Numbered from the stretch's first letter, positions 11,294 through 24,169 are shown. The stretch is DNA of 64,000 bases from Tremella fuciformis (GCA_032768795.1 CP136493.1:1116001-1180000); one strand, 5' to 3'. Notes: a model not told the origin generated them from the sequence alone. Made by a program: numbers and translations.

Positions 11294-11944
11294 ATGGCCA
11301 CCACCTCCAACCCGAAAGACCGGACACTGATAGCGGTAATCGGCGATGAGGTGCGTGCCCCCCTCTCTGTTGCCAGATACCGGTGCGGCTACAGTCACCG
11401 CCTTTCCCTCCCCCCTTTCTCCCTCTCGGAGACACAGAGGCGACAGGCTGACTGCTAGGACTCGATCACAGGTCTCCTTCTGGCGGGAATCGGGCATGTG
11501 GACAACCAGCAGAAGAAGAACTTCCTGATTGTGGACCCGAGTGGGTTCAGCTCCACCTGGTATGAGCGTCCCCGAGCTGAACAGCTAGAAACGAGCACGA
11601 GTGTCATCGAAGGCGCGTTCCAGGACTTTACAGAGAGGAAAGACATTGCGATTCTTCTCATCAATCAACATGTGAGTCTCCATTCCGCACTGCTAGACCA
11701 TAAAGCGACATCTGGACTTCGACGTGGACCAGGAGCATCTGAAGCTGACGCTCAGGTCGCCGAGCGAATACGACCTGCTGTAGATCGATATCAAGCGGCT
11801 TTCCCAGCGGTATTGGAGATTCCTAGCAAGGAGCATCCATATGGTGCGCCCAAACCCAAGCCTCCACTAGCGATGTACGGCTGACATCCAGACCCGGCCA
11901 AAGACTCGGTACTCAAGCGCGTACAAAAGCTACGCGGAGACTAG
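11294..11944 (+). CDS. VMA7: V-type proton ATPase subunit F
   Basis: This is the small V1-sector subunit of the central stalk of the vacuolar H+-ATPase. Four exons are evident. Exon 1 encodes [10 protein letters not shown] (intron 11351-11458). Exon 2 encodes [20 protein letters not shown] and ends at [10 protein letters not shown] (intron 11672-11755). Exon 3 encodes [13 protein letters not shown] and [11 protein letters not shown] last intron of about 45 nt leads to [17 protein letters not shown] and TAG. Length and order match the family closely (about 125 residues). It ends 60 bp from the end of the convergent Spf27 gene, so the 3' UTRs probably overlap. Confidence 0.95.
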
Positions 11945-12004
11945 GACTCCCCTTCGCTTGCCTTTACACGTCTAGATATGCATGGTTGTACAACAAAGCC
12001 TCCC

Positions 12005-12826
12005 TCATTGGGCCGCTTCCAAATCCGCTACCTCTTTCCGCAACTCCTCCTCCTTCCTCCTCAGACCGCGGACTTCTCCCTCCATCGCGCCACATGCCAT
12101 CTCGAGCTGCACTGTTGCTCCAACAAGATCCTGCCACCTTCCTTCCAGACGACTCAGATGTTGTCCTGTATCTTCCTGATACACTCGCCGCGACCTATTG
12201 ACCTCTGTGATGCGTTCTTTCAATTCGGTAAGGGTGGATTGTAATTCGTTGTATTGCGAGAGAAGCTGATAGTTGCGGACAAGCCAGGCATTCGGTCCAT
12301 ACGATGCGAGCACAGCGGCATTTTCGTTTCTGAATGTCAGCATCCTCCTACAGCCTAGGACGAGCGATGCTCACCTCAATGCCATGTGTCCCTCTCCTAT
12401 TCTTCCCCTCTCCTCGGCGGCTTTTAGCTCGTCTAAGCTTGCACGGTCTCCTGCTGTTGGCGGTGCATATTTTGATGTATCGATGCCTCGTATTGGGTTT
12501 TCCGCGTAGTTGTCGAGAAGGTCTGAAAGGGCTGAAGAGTTCTGAGAGATCAGCGGCGTGACTATTTGCACCGTCACACTGGCAGCATCCCAGCACGGTT
12601 GGGACATGATGCTCACGGGGAAGATCGGGACCTCTCTGGGTATCCGTGGGTCATCTTCTGCTATTTGCGGGGTGAGCTTGAGCTCGGCTTCAATGAGAGC
12701 TTGAGCGGCGGCTTTGGCTCCTATGGGTGTCAGCCTAGAAGGATGTAAACCTCATAGATTTCGCTGACCAGGACCGTCTACCTGTTTGTCGTAATATGGT
12801 AGCGCGTCGATGTTGCTCGAGGACAT
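12005..12826 (-). CDS. SPF27: Pre-mRNA-splicing factor Spf27/BCAS2/Cwf7
   Basis: This is a subunit of the Prp19/NineTeen complex of the spliceosome. The ATG at 12826 begins MSSSNIDALPYYDK. After the first intron comes EPKAAAQALIEAELK, then DDPRIPREV, and a later exon with SKYAPPTAG. The last exon (12343-12005) holds the most conserved part, ASYGPNAWLVRNYQL, followed by a long coiled coil (LQSTLTELKERITEVNRSRR...) ending in VADLEAAQ. Order and size fit the family. Internal exon borders are approximate. It is divergent from RPD3, with 324 bp between the starts. Confidence 0.88.
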
Positions 12827-13150
12827 GGCGGGCGAGGCGTTGCTCTCCGAGCTCAACAGCGAAAGAATGCAGTTCAAGCAAAGACAGTAATGGGTATGAA
12901 TTTAGGCACGCGAGTTTCCGCCGGAAGTTGCCGGAATAGGCCCACGGGTGATCCGGGTGTCTTGGACGCCGAGGAGATGCTCAATTGCTCACCTGAAAGC
13001 CTTGTCCAACATCCTGTCAACACCACTGAGCCGTTCTTAGCGATAGCTTGATCGTTTGAACGATAGCGCGGGATATCTACTCCTCAGTGTTGAAATTGCC
13101 GAGACTCAGCGCCTGAATTTGTCCCGCCGCCCGCAGAGGACGCGCCCAGC

Positions 13151-15210
13151 ATGGAGCCCATCCTCGGCGAGAGCAAGAAGCGCGTTGTGAGTATTCCGGT
13201 CCACAAAAGCGGCTCTGTCCGACATTGGGATTCGTGTATGCGCACAGTAGCTGACGTGCAGTGCTACTTTTTCGACTCGGACATCGGTAACTACCACTAT
13301 GGCTCAGGACATCCTATGAAACCGACCCGGATCAGGATGTGTCACTCGCTTGTCATGAACTACGGCCTGTACAAGAAGATGGAGATCTTCGTCAGTGGAG
13401 GGTTTTGAAGTGCGCCAACGGGGAGCTGATCTCTAGAGAGCAAAACCAGCAACGAAGCGCGAGATGTCCCAGTTTCACACCGACGAATATGTAGACTTTC
13501 TTCATCGAATCACGCCCGAAAACGCAAATCAGTACGCGAAGGAGCAGGTCAAATATAATGTGGGGGATGACTGCCCAATATTTGATGGGTTATTCGAATA
13601 CTGCTCCATTTCCGCGGGAGGTTCGATGGGCGAGCCAAACATAAAAGCAAATGGGGGTCCGCTGACTGGCGCAGAGGGCGCGGCTCGCCTGTCGAGAGAC
13701 AAATGTGACATCGCGGTGAATTGGGCAGGAGGTTTACATCATGCAAAAAAGGCAGAGGCGTCTGGCTTTTGCTATGTGAACGGTTTGTGAGGCGCAGATT
13801 GGCGAAGTAGTGCTGACTACTAGACATTGTCTTGGGTATCCTTGAGTTGTTGCGATATCACCAACGGGTTCTCTATATAGACATCGATGTGCACCATGGC
13901 GATGGTGTCGAGGAGGCGTTCTACACTACAGACCGAGTGATGACGGCGAGTTTCCATAAATACGGCGAGTTCTTTCCGGGTACGGGAGAGGTGCGAGATA
14001 TTGGCATCGGCAAGGGCAGAGGGTGCGTTCTTGATATAAGCCGGTGAGGTCAAGCTGACGTGCAGGTATTCAGTCAATGTACCATTACGAGATGGGATCA
14101 ACGATGAGTCGTACAAAAGCATCTTCGAGCCTGTCAGCAGCCACATCATCGGTTTGGGCGCCAGAGACTGATCGTCAGGTCATGAAACAAATCATCGAGT
14201 GGTACAGACCAGGCGCCATCGTCCTGCAATGTGGGGCCGACTCTCTTTCTGGCGATCGTCTGGGCAGTTTCAACTTGTCGATGCGAGGTCATGCTGCTTG
14301 CGTCCAATTCATCAAATCATTCAACCTCCCTTTGCTTCTTTTGGGCGGCGGCGGTTATACAGTTCGCTCTGTATCACGTACGTGGGCCTATGAGACGGGT
14401 TTGGCCGCGGGTGTTGAATTGAGGGGATGTGAGTCAAGCTCTTATCCAGCTCCCATGCCCTGCTCTGACCCTCAGCGATGCCCAACAACGAATATTACGA
14501 GTACTACGGCCCGGACTACCAGCTGGATGTGCCATCATCGAATATGTCTGATCACAACACCCCAGAGTATCTCGACAAATTGCGAGAAACAGTTTTCGAG
14601 GTACTTCGGGACCATATCGGGGCGCCAAGTGTGCAGATGCAGGGTCAGTTGGGATCGTTCTTGCATCGTCTAGTGGCTAACGTGTTGCAGAGGTACCGAA
14701 GATGGCGCATGACGACGAGGACGAGAACGAATTCGAGGACCTGGAGAGCAAAGATGAGAGAAGACCAAGTGAGATAGCCCTGACATGCTACTCTCAGACC
14801 GCTGATAGGCAGTACGAATACGGGACAAAACTATTCAGAAGGATGCCGATTTGTCAGATTCCGAAGATGAAGGTAGTGGCGGTCGGCGTCATCGTCAATC
14901 GCACAAGGATGGTCAATTGAATGGCGGGACCAAGCGACCTCGCACCCGATCGCCTGTGGCTGATGGGTTGAACAACGGGAACGAGAACGCAAAGGCGAAG
15001 GGGGAAGGTTCCGGAACTCCTGTGCCGCAGGACTCTGCGTCAACACAGCCCGTGGTCAACGACTCGGATCTGCCAGTCAGCGAAGCGTCCGCCGATGTGG
15101 ATATGACCGCCTCGGTAGCAGCGGAAGCTGGATCAATGGATGATCCCATGACCGGCTCTGCTGTGCCTGAAGGAGCTGGGGCGGGCGACATGCTTGCCGG
15201 CGGTGCGTGA
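13151..15210 (+). CDS. RPD3: Class I histone deacetylase Rpd3
   Basis: This is a zinc-dependent lysine deacetylase, the catalytic subunit of Sin3-type corepressor complexes. Exons give [56 protein letters not shown], the metal-site block [53 protein letters not shown] and [18 protein letters not shown]. All expected active-site His and Asp residues appear present. The C-terminal tail is acidic ([13 protein letters not shown]) and then of low complexity up to the stop at 15210, longer than in ascomycetes. The start [12 protein letters not shown] is followed by an intron. About nine short introns are present, and one at 13630-13674 is of GC-AG type. SDS3, another subunit of this complex, lies at 59567. 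Confidence 0.95.
13630..13674 (+). other. GC-AG intron in RPD3
   Basis: The 45-nt stretch starts gcgagc and ends gcgcag. Removing it turns an unusual insertion into the conserved class I sequence GGSMEGAARL. Its length is a multiple of three, so reading through it leaves the frame open and automatic gene calling would wrongly keep it. Confidence 0.8.
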
Positions 15211-15549
15211 CAGTATGCTCGACCGACTCGATGTATTTCGCCATCTTTGCACGACTGTGTCTAGGGTTGTATGTTATTTTGCACTGATCGTGTCTGTCCA
15301 CACTGCCGGACACGAAAACTATTTCATTTCATCATGGCATGCATGAAGACTATTGCGCCGACAGCTTGACAGATACTGACGGGACTCTAGTCGATGAGAC
15401 TGGCACAACACTATGCGATATTGTCTAAATGGATACAAATGGTTTTCGTTGCCGCTTCTTTGGGCCGAACAAGAGATGACACATGATGGTGACAAGATGG
15501 GTTGGTGCTGTTGCTTTTGATTATAGTGACAAAGGATGCGCGCGCACAA
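15211..15549. other. Convergent 3' region between RPD3 and the kinase
   Basis: These 339 bp between two stop codons hold no gene that I can recognise; they are probably the two 3' UTRs. Confidence 0.5.
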
Positions 15550-17144
15550 TCACAGTGCGAACTGCGCTTGAGTCGGGGAGTGCGGGTTGGAGCTGGTGAC
15601 GGCTTTGCCCTTTCCGAGGTCCCATCGAGGGAGACCGGCGGTGCCCTGGCCCTTGTCGGCGGGGTTGAACTCTGGCGTCGGAGGCAAGCTCGCCTCGCCC
15701 GAGCTGGACGAACACGACGTGCGCGAAGAAGTGGTGGCGAGCGGGTACCGGTGGTCGTTGGGCACGAGAGACGGCGTCGACTGGTCGTCCCGCGCCTGCA
15801 GCTGCCTCTCGCGCTCCCGGTCGAGAGCGCGCTGCTGGTGCTGATGCTGATGCTGCGGGGCGTGGGTGAAGTCGATGGCGTCGATGAAGGAAGGGTCGAC
15901 GTCGTACTGGCCCCACGAGTACGTCGAGTAGTCGTGCTCGATGCCGGCGTCCTGCACCATGTGCATGTCGACATCCATGTCCATCTTCTGCTGGACCGGC
16001 ACCTGGATCTGTACCGGTACAGGCACAGGTATGGGCTGTACCGCGACGTGGTGCACGGGTACTGGGGCGGCAACGGGGACGGGAGCGGGGTCGGCCGGGC
16101 GCACGCCGACGGCTGCTGCGGCTGCGCGGGCGGCCGAGTGGGCGGTGCGGAGCTCGTCATCGGTCATGGTGAATGTGGATACCTGGCTGACGAGCGATCG
16201 GAGGTCGCGCAGGGAGAGGCGGTCGCGGGGGTCGAGGGCGAAGAGCCCTTTGAGGATGTGGTTGGTCTGGTGGGATATGGGAAGGATGGTGCGCAAGAAT
16301 TCGGGGTTGTGGACGTAAGCGCGGAAGGTCTCGTCGTTGGGGCAAGCTTGGCGCCATGGGTTGCGCCCGCATGTGAGGTTGACGAGGATGACGCCGAGCG
16401 ACCAGATGTCGTTTGAGCGGGTCGAGTAAGAGTCGAGTCGCTCAAACAACCCTCCTTGGCATTCCGGCGAGAGATAGAACGTCGAGCCGCTGCGAGGAGT
16501 CAGCTTGGGATCCGGATGTAGGTGCCTTTGGTGCACGGAACTCACCAGCCAAAGTCTGTCGACTGCCGTTCGGAGGTGGCAAGGCCAAAGTCGGCGATAC
16601 ATATCCGCTCGCCGTCTCTTGTGCAGAGGATGTTTTCGGGCTTGAGGTCCCGGTGGAAGATACCCATCGAGTGGCAGTACTCGACGGCGTCGACTATTTG
16701 CAAGAAGACCTTCTTGATCAAGAGGTCGTTGCCAATATACTGTATGGTCAGCTTCTGTTTCGTTCCAGTGCCTCATGAGCGACTCACCCGTTGGCGCTCA
16801 GTGATCATGCCAAACAAGTCGCCATCGTCGCAAAAGTCCATCACGACGTAGATGTACTCTTCCTCCTCGATGACCTTGTGCAGTGTCACCACGTTCGGAT
16901 GCCGGCTGGCCAGCTGGTGAAGGGCAATCTCTCGCCGTTGGAAATGCCGTTGCCGACTGTCGAGGCCGGCGCGAAGGAGGCATTTCACAGCGAGGTAGAC
17001 GGGTTGAGGTGCGTGCAAGTCGACGGCGAGATAGACGACGCCGTAGGCGCCGACACCGAGCACCGACAGGAACTCGAGTCGTCCGCCGTCGATGGTGTGG
17101 CCGACGAGATCACGGCCGGAAGTAGCGAAAGTGTTGGAGGGCAT
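15550..17144 (-). CDS. Ran1/Pat1-like serine/threonine protein kinase
   Basis: A protein kinase with the catalytic domain at the N-terminus. The ATG is at 17144 ([20 protein letters not shown]). The glycine loop reads [14 protein letters not shown] and the ATP lysine is in YLAVKCLL. The middle exon supplies [11 protein letters not shown] and ADFGLATS (about 16660-16570). The last exons carry [28 protein letters not shown] and a final subdomain [13 protein letters not shown]. The C-terminal half is of low complexity: Pro/Val-rich, then Gln/His-rich, then Ser-rich, ending SPTQAQFAL. This layout fits the Ran1/Vhs1/Sks1 family of nutrient-responsive kinases; the exact orthologue is not clear. At least three exons are present. 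A TATATT on the minus strand near 17270 may be the promoter element. Confidence 0.85.
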
Positions 17145-20100
17145 GGTGGTGGTTGTGGCTGTGGGGGGTACGGATTTGGCAGGGGCAGGTCAAGTGATTA
17201 CTGGAAGAAGATGTCTGCGGTGCGTTGTGCTGTTGGATGGGGTAGGAGGCGGGACGGAGGCGGGTAATATATCTCCCCAGCCTCGTTGATGAGGTCGTCG
17301 TCCCAGACCCAGACCCGGTACTCGTGAAGTCGTCGAGCTATGCCCCGCGCTGGTACTGGCGTTTGGCGTTTGGAACGAGATCCAACGCGGGACTAGCGGA
17401 TGCCGTTGGGGGCGAACACCCTCTAGGACGAGGTGGGCGGCACTGGCGACGGCCGAGCGGATATCCGTAGCGTCAACGGCCCAACACCTGCCTCTTTGAG
17501 GTGTTGTGCCACCCAGTGCCGGATGGTGTTACTGGAAGGAGCAGGCGTCGGCGTGCGAGTGGCAAGGTTTTGTACTAGCCACAAGCGTCCGCTTCTTCAC
17601 CAGAAGGGGATAGGCGGTGTCGTTTCGAGTCGTCTCAATGTCGTTAAGTGCCAGATGACATACAAGCTCGCTGCGATACGACTTGATGACGAATCCGCGC
17701 AGTTCCTCCTCCTGATGCTACTATTCCAAACGAGGGTGATGGTGTCCGTGCACCTCTTGTCGCACAGACGTTCGACAATGGTGCGTGCGAGAGCAAGTGT
17801 TGGGATCCAGTCGTATAGAGAGACAAACGAGTTGAGATGCAAAGCTGAGCAAGCGAATCGATGGAGCGTTCTTTTCTCGCCAAGTGCCAGGGGAAGAAGC
17901 TACCGTCGGTACGCTACGTGCACGCTACGGGTCCTCGACGGACAAGCTCCAGCCTCGTCGTCAGAGTTGGTATTTGGCGCGAATACAGGGAGGGCACGCG
18001 ATGAGTCGACCACCGGGCGCGCAGACAATGGCCACGACCGAGACACAGCGAGAGTGGAAGGTTTCGTCGACCGGTCGAGGAGGCGAGAGGTTATACAAGG
18101 GGTGGGGAGAAGCGAAGCGCAAAGCACAAAATAGCGGTAGAGACAAGACAGGCTGGAAACCCAGTTCCAAGACGCACCACCGGCCACGAGCCACGCCATG
18201 TGAGAGAACTCTGTTCATTCGCAATGGTTATCGCTGGCTTGGTGCCGGCCCGGTGGTACGCAACACAATCATCCATCTTTGCTCCGCAACAGGGTTTGCA
18301 CTTTGCATCCTGCCCTGGGCTTCATCTTGCTTTCTTTGGCTCTCGGCGTGCGTGCGACGCCTGGGGCCGCCTGCGGGAATGCGGCTTTGGCTCGAGCCAA
18401 ACTCATCTCTCACAGGACTGCATTCCACTAGTCTGCGGAGCGAGTCTGTAACCCCCCCTCTGAGACCCTGGGCTCCCCCGCGCTGGCGCGAAGAAGCGCC
18501 TCCACCGAATGTAAGGACACGCCCGTCATGTGAAACTTTGGTTAGAGCGGACTGGTCAAGCCGAGACGGCCGAGGATATCTTGGTAACTCCCTTGCGCAG
18601 GCACATCTTGGGTCTGCAGGCCATGTGCGGGCGATCGACGAGCGCAGCAGCTGCGGCAGCGGGTTGACTGCTGTTGCTGTGCAGGCCAAATCGCTTCAGA
18701 GATGCGCGGACGGCAACGGCAACGGCAACTCTAACACCACTGACTCGCGCGAACAACGATCCGACAGCCCACAGACGGCGAGGCGCGCCGCACGCTACTC
18801 CGCGTTTCGCTTGCCTCGTCGTCGAAAACGCCTCTTTCGGTCGGCCTGACGTACCACGCCGCCGTGTCCAACAGTCAGGCAGACCCGACAAGTCGGTCGA
18901 GCAGACGCCACCGCGTGGTGGGCGTTCGGACACGAAACCCTCTTTCCTCGCGTCGCCCGTGCTCGTCTCACCTGTCTTTCGGACACTGATCACCCTTCTC
19001 GTCACCCCCTATACCCTACATGGTGTATGATCTGCGGAGTGCGCTAGTGTTGGTGAAATGCGTGCACATGCCCTGCACAGACGGACGGACGGGCTGGGGG
19101 AACGCCGGGAAAGGCAGACGAGACGAGAAGCAATTAATTGGGCAGGCGGCGGTGGAGCCTAGAGCGTGTCAGGACAAGAAAATCCGCTAAGCCCGTTGCG
19201 TGAACAACCCCTCCCCTGCCGGTTCAGACGCGCTCGAATTACAAGGTTGACCTCGGCGGGCGTCAGACGGTAGGGGTACGCCACTTATGCGAGGGGCACT
19301 TTCTGTTTGCGGAGAAATACAGTCAAACTCTCCGAACGATCAGAGCCTGTCCCGTGCTCATCCGCCTATCTTCTGTCTGTGGTGTTCTCGCCCAAGCCTC
19401 ATTGAAACCGCCTCTGTGGCTTGTAGGCTTTGTATCACTGGGCCCGGCCACACCTATCATCCGCATTCTTCCTGCCTCGCAGTGGCGTTCGGACTATGTA
19501 TGCTGCCGTACGCGAGCGCCTGCTCGACGAGGCCTGCCCTCGTGCGTGTGACGTACCCGCTACCTGCCAAGCTCTGTAGTAGAAATCACGCGCGAGGCGC
19601 CGGGCGGCGGCGTCGTGGCGAGGTCTTTGTCTTGGTTCCACGGGGCGACTACCCCCGTTCCATATTCCTGGGTTGCAGCACGAGATCTCTCGCAAAGCAT
19701 TGATGGCGAAGCGCACGCTCCGATCAGGCGAGTGCGCACGTCCTTACGTCTTGACGTCTAATTTCGTGCGGGGTAGCGATATCGACAGCACATGCATAGC
19801 CGACTCCGCATTGGAACCGCCCGTGCCGTACTAAGCCAGCCTGTCTATCCTTCCCGAGCCCGTCTCAGTGCCTCATACTAGCGCGGCACTCCTCCACACT
19901 GTCTGCCGGCTGCCAACCGCCTCATGAAAAGCCCCCTCGCCCTCTCGACCTCCATCTCGACGCTAATGGCCTAGCGCCGTCTTTCGGTGAACGGACCCAA
20001 ACGACATGTCACGCGTGCTAATGCGATCAGCGAGGGTTTGGGCGTTCACTTAATGACAGCTAGCGTCCGGCAACTTTTAGCTTGCGTGGCTGATCTTCGC

Positions 20101-21003
20101 GTCGACATCGGATGCGACACATGGCAGGTTTGTCGGCGTTGCCTTAATCCTCTCTTCTGACTTGGCATCTCCGGCAGGCATGTAGGCTTGCAGTGGGTGT
20201 CAGTTTCGGGACCTCTGTCTCTGAACGCGGAAACGGGGTTGGGACGGGGTGGCGGCGGGCAGGTTGGCGGTGGCCTAATTGAAACGAGACATCTGGCAGG
20301 AAGGGGGACTGTGTTTCGGCCGTCTGTCCGTCTGCCCGTGCATGTCCGTGTGTGCGTGTGTGTGTTTCTGCTCGTCCGTGCGGCGTGCTTGACGGTCTAC
20401 TTGTCATCTATTGTGCTACAGATGAAATGGTATCGAACAAAAAAGACTGGACCACGTGAGGAGACGGGCAAAATGCGGCGTGGCGCAAGAATAGCTGGTG
20501 GCCAAGCCCTCAACGGCTACGCCCTATTGTACTGCGTCCAGAATCAAGCGACGAATGTCACGACTACGCCCACACGTCATATACTCAACCGCAGAATTGG
20601 GACTGCGCGAGCGCAGTGATCACACCCTACTTTGCTGGAATCGGCACCCCAGGGAAAACAACGTTCTGGACCCGCACGCGCGCGATAGAACCCTTCTCCA
20701 CAACATCGGACGAGAAAAGAAACAAAGAGACCTTGTGCTTGCCATGCTTTTGAGGTAGGTTCCAGCCCGTGTGACTCGCGTGTGGGACCTCGTCGAGGCA
20801 CACAGCCACCGCCGGCGGCTTGGGACGTTTCGTCAGCGGCACGAGAAAGAAGCATGAGATACATGGTCTTGGGTCCGGCATGATGTCAGCTGGGACCTGG
20901 GCCTGGCTGCGGCAACCACGTCTGTGACACGCTGTGCCTCACGCAGCCTCTCTGCGAAGTCGGATGGCAACGTGACATCTCGATTTGGCCTCGGTACACT
21001 GCC
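17145..21003. other. Long interval without recognisable genes
   Basis: This stretch of 3.9 kb is by far the longest gene-free interval here; most others are 0.1-1 kb. Open frames exist on both strands, as expected in GC-rich DNA, but none shows a known domain, a plausible exon chain or a conserved-looking composition. It contains short GT-rich runs (20345-20370). A weak diverged duplication is described under findings. It may be the long upstream region of the kinase gene, an unrecognised lineage-specific gene, or a non-coding RNA locus. Confidence 0.5.
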
Positions 21004-22276
21004 TCACAGCTTCACCTCGTATCTCACCTTATCCTTCAATGTCTTGACCTGCAGGTCCCAGAACCGCTCCGCCAGAGCTTCATCCTTTGCCTGGTCGCTC
21101 TCCGTACCCACCTTGCCAAACGCTTCTGTGAAGTATCCAGCCTGGACCTCCTCTGCTCTGTTGGCCACGTCCTCTGAGACTCCCGCCCATAGCGCCGACT
21201 CGCTCCCTTGCTCCGGTGTCATGAAAAGCACTGAAGCCGCCTTCTCAAGGAGTTTCCCGGCTATTGGGTACGCCTCGGAGGCGCCTTGCTGCTGCTCGGT
21301 CTGGACTGCTCCTGGGTGCACGGCAATGGCCATGATAGGGGTTTCTGACGTCAAGGATGGGAGGCGCTTGGCGAGTGATCGGATGAAGAGGATGCTGGGC
21401 AATCAGCGGCGGCTCAGATGGAAGACACGTGCGGAGTCACTCACTTGCACAGCTTGGACCGCCCATACAATTGATTTGGTCCCGGCTCCCCGGTACACAT
21501 CTCCGCCAGATTCTCTGCCTTGAAATCACTTGGCGCGGTGCGGTGTAGCTCGCTCGACTCGGTAACAATCCGGGTCGAGTACCTCTCTTCTCCCGTCTTC
21601 CCCTTGGCTGTCTCTAGCATTTTCGGGAGCACCACATCGGTCATGGCGAGCTGGGCAACGTTGTTGACGCCGAAGTGGTTGCCCAGGCCGTCTTTGGTCT
21701 CACCATACGGCGCGACGCCGATGCCGGCGATGAGGAACAGAATGTCCAGTCGGACCAGGGAGTCGCGCAGCTCTTCCGAGAGGGAGATGACAGATTTGAG
21801 CGAGCCGAGGTCGACGTTGTGGTAGTGCAGCTTCGTCGGGGAAGCCGAAGTCTCCGTTGCGATGGTCTGCACTGCGTCTTGCCCGTGCTCTTCCGTGGCC
21901 GAGACGATATGCACTACGCTCAGTCCGCGCCCCTGCTTGCAAGGATCGCGGAGGACCAACCTTCACAGCCTTTGCCCGCCAGCGCTTTGGCTACCTGGTA
22001 TCCGATTCCCCTTGACCCACCAGTGACAACTGCCACCTTGCCATTGAGGTTGGGCATGTCGTCCCAGTGGTACCGATTGGAGGAAAGACCTGCGGGGCGG
22101 ACCATCCTGGCGATGTTCTCCACGACAGTTGTGCGTGTGGTCGACGTCGAGCTGAATGGTCGAAGAAGACGAGAACGAGTGATGAGGGAGTTGCGCACAG
22201 CTGCTGTGATTGCAAGTTTAGTATTCCAGGCTGCCGGATGCGAGGGAGCGACCACGGTGAGCCGCGCAGTCAGCAT
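21004..22276 (-). CDS. Short-chain dehydrogenase/reductase, probably mitochondrial
   Basis: An NAD(P)-dependent oxidoreductase with a Rossmann fold. The N-terminus from 22276 is rich in Arg, Ser and Thr and lacks acidic residues (RNSLITRSRLLRPFSSTS), a typical mitochondrial presequence. The cofactor motif is KVAVVTGGSRGIGYQVAKAL. A later exon has VDLGSLKSV, LDILFLIAGIGVAPYGETKD and NNVAQLAMTD. The catalytic YxxxK is LYGRSKLC at the end of the second exon block (about 21450). The last exon (21402-21004) carries IMAIAVHPGAVQTE and ends KVRYEVKL. The family resembles the retinol-dehydrogenase/WWOX-like SDRs; the substrate cannot be deduced. The exon border near 21960 is not resolved. Confidence 0.85.
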
Positions 22277-22826
22277 CGAGGTGAATGAGAACGATACTGC
22301 CTGTACATCTGCATAGCTGGACTTCCAGCTGCTTATACCGGCGCTCGAGTGACGTCAAATGTCTTGGTTGCATGTCGCGGCACGAGTGGTGGATGACGAT
22401 GACGCTCAAAGTGATGACATGAACGGGGTCAACATCGACGATCAGATCGTTCTGAAAGTGCCTCATTAGCCGGAGATATCGGTGATATATCAGGGCTAGG
22501 TCTGAAGCGTTCCTCTCGCGTGTCACTTCATCGCCGTGAGGAAGGCCTTCGTATTCTCCCCACTATCCCTCGTCGCATTGTCCATCCTTGTCATCATCAT
22601 AATCACCACCATCAGCACAACCCTGTCACCCATCACTCTCTGACCTGTGTACGGCCACAGCTGCGCAGGAAGACCAACTTGACGAATCACCTCGAACGAC
22701 TGTTTTACGAGCTTTCACGAACCGGGCAAGACCGAGAGGACGGAAGCATCGCCTGACACAGGGTGAACGGAGTACCGCAGAGCATCCGGCAAGCTGCAGA
22801 AGGACATCGACGAGACTCTCTCAGAT
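22277..22826. promoter_or_regulatory. Divergent intergenic region, dehydrogenase and CKA1
   Basis: About 550 bp lie between two divergent genes. It holds pyrimidine-rich CAT/CAC stretches near 22560-22640, perhaps a 5' leader of CKA1. I see no defined element. Confidence 0.35.
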
Positions 22827-24169
22827 ATGGTCGGCGGGAGGAGTGTCGTGCGCCAGCTAGGTTGTCGAGGGGCGGTTGCTGACTACCAGGCGCGGGTTTA
22901 TCCCGACGTGAACGAGAAGCTGGGACGATCATGGTGGGACTATGGTCAGCCTCATGTCCGTTTGTCCCGGGTTCCCGCTGACGGTTAGACAATCTGCAGG
23001 TACAATGGGGTGTCCAGGACAATTATGAGATCGTGCGCAAAGTCGGACGGGGCAAATATTCCGAGGTGTTCGAATCAATACACCTGCCGTCGAGCTCGAA
23101 GTGCATCGTCAAGGTGCTCAAACCCGTAAAGAAGAAGAAGATCAAGCGAGAGATCAAGATTCTGCAAAACCTGGCGGGAGGGCCGAATGTCATCGGGCTG
23201 TTGGACGTTGTGCGGGACGCGCAATCGAAGACACCATCAATTGTCTCCGAGTATGTCAACGTGAGTCTCTCTTGCCGGGCGTTGTCGCCAATCTGGTCGC
23301 GGATCCTAGACGCTGATCTTCAGAACACCGAGTTCAAGACCCTGTATCCCAAATTCACCGACTTCGACGTTCGCTTCTACATCTTTGAATTGCTCAAAGC
23401 GCTCGACTTTTGCCATTCTAAAGGCATCATGCATCGCGACGTAAAACCACATAATGTTATGATTGACCACGAGAAGAAACAGGTCAGCTAGTCGAGAGGA
23501 AATATCTGCGGAGCTTACCATAAGCTACGGCTGATTGATTGGGGATTGGCCGAGTTCTACCATCCTGGCACCGAATACAATGTCCGAGTCGCATCACGGT
23601 ATTTCAAAGGGCCAGAACTGCTTGTGGACTTCCAAGAGTACGACTACAGTCTGGACATGTGGAGTTTAGGCTGCATGTTCGCGAGCATGGTAGGTGTTTC
23701 CACCGCTCCATCAAGCGTTGACGCTGACTGGCAGATCTTCCGAAAGGAACCGTTGGTCCCTGCCCCGCTTTCTGACGTGAAGCTAAACAATCAGATTCTT
23801 CCATGGGCACGACAATGCAGATCAATTGGTCAAGATCACCAAAGTCCTGGGGACAGATGAGCTCTTCCAATAGTGCGTTGAATGTCTGGCAATTGATCCG
23901 CACTGACTCGTAGTCTCGAGAGATACGAGATAGATCTAGATTCCCAATTTGACGACCTGCTCGGACGGTATCCCCGCAAACCATGGACGAGATTCATCAC
24001 CTCTGAGAATCAACGCTACATCTCGAACGAGGCCATCGACTTCCTCGACAAACTTCTTCGGTACGATCACCAGGAGCGACTCACAGCCGCAGAGTCGCAG
24101 GAGCACTCCTACTTTGCACCGGTACGGGAAGCGGCGGCCCGTACAAAATCCGAACCGGCGGCCGCATAG
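22827..24169 (+). CDS. CKA1: Casein kinase 2 catalytic subunit alpha
   Basis: This is the constitutive Ser/Thr kinase CK2 alpha. Exons give [18 protein letters not shown], then [20 protein letters not shown]. The basic cluster that marks CK2 follows ([18 protein letters not shown]), then [20 protein letters not shown]. The activation segment is [13 protein letters not shown], with the DWG in place of DFG that is normal for CK2, then [14 protein letters not shown] and [15 protein letters not shown]. The end is [15 protein letters not shown]. Eight or more short introns are present. The stop is at 24169. The first exon is uncertain: the ATG at 22827 fits by position, but the phase at the first splice could not be reconciled. 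Confidence 0.92.

Noticed and set aside
15502..16416. 304-codon plus-strand frame opposite the kinase
   Set aside because: It is antisense to clear kinase and tail coding sequence; a mirror of biased codon use.
17433..18849. Long plus-strand open frames of 233 and 321 codons
   Set aside because: The composition is Arg/Ser-rich as expected from chance frames in GC-rich DNA; no domain or exon continuity.
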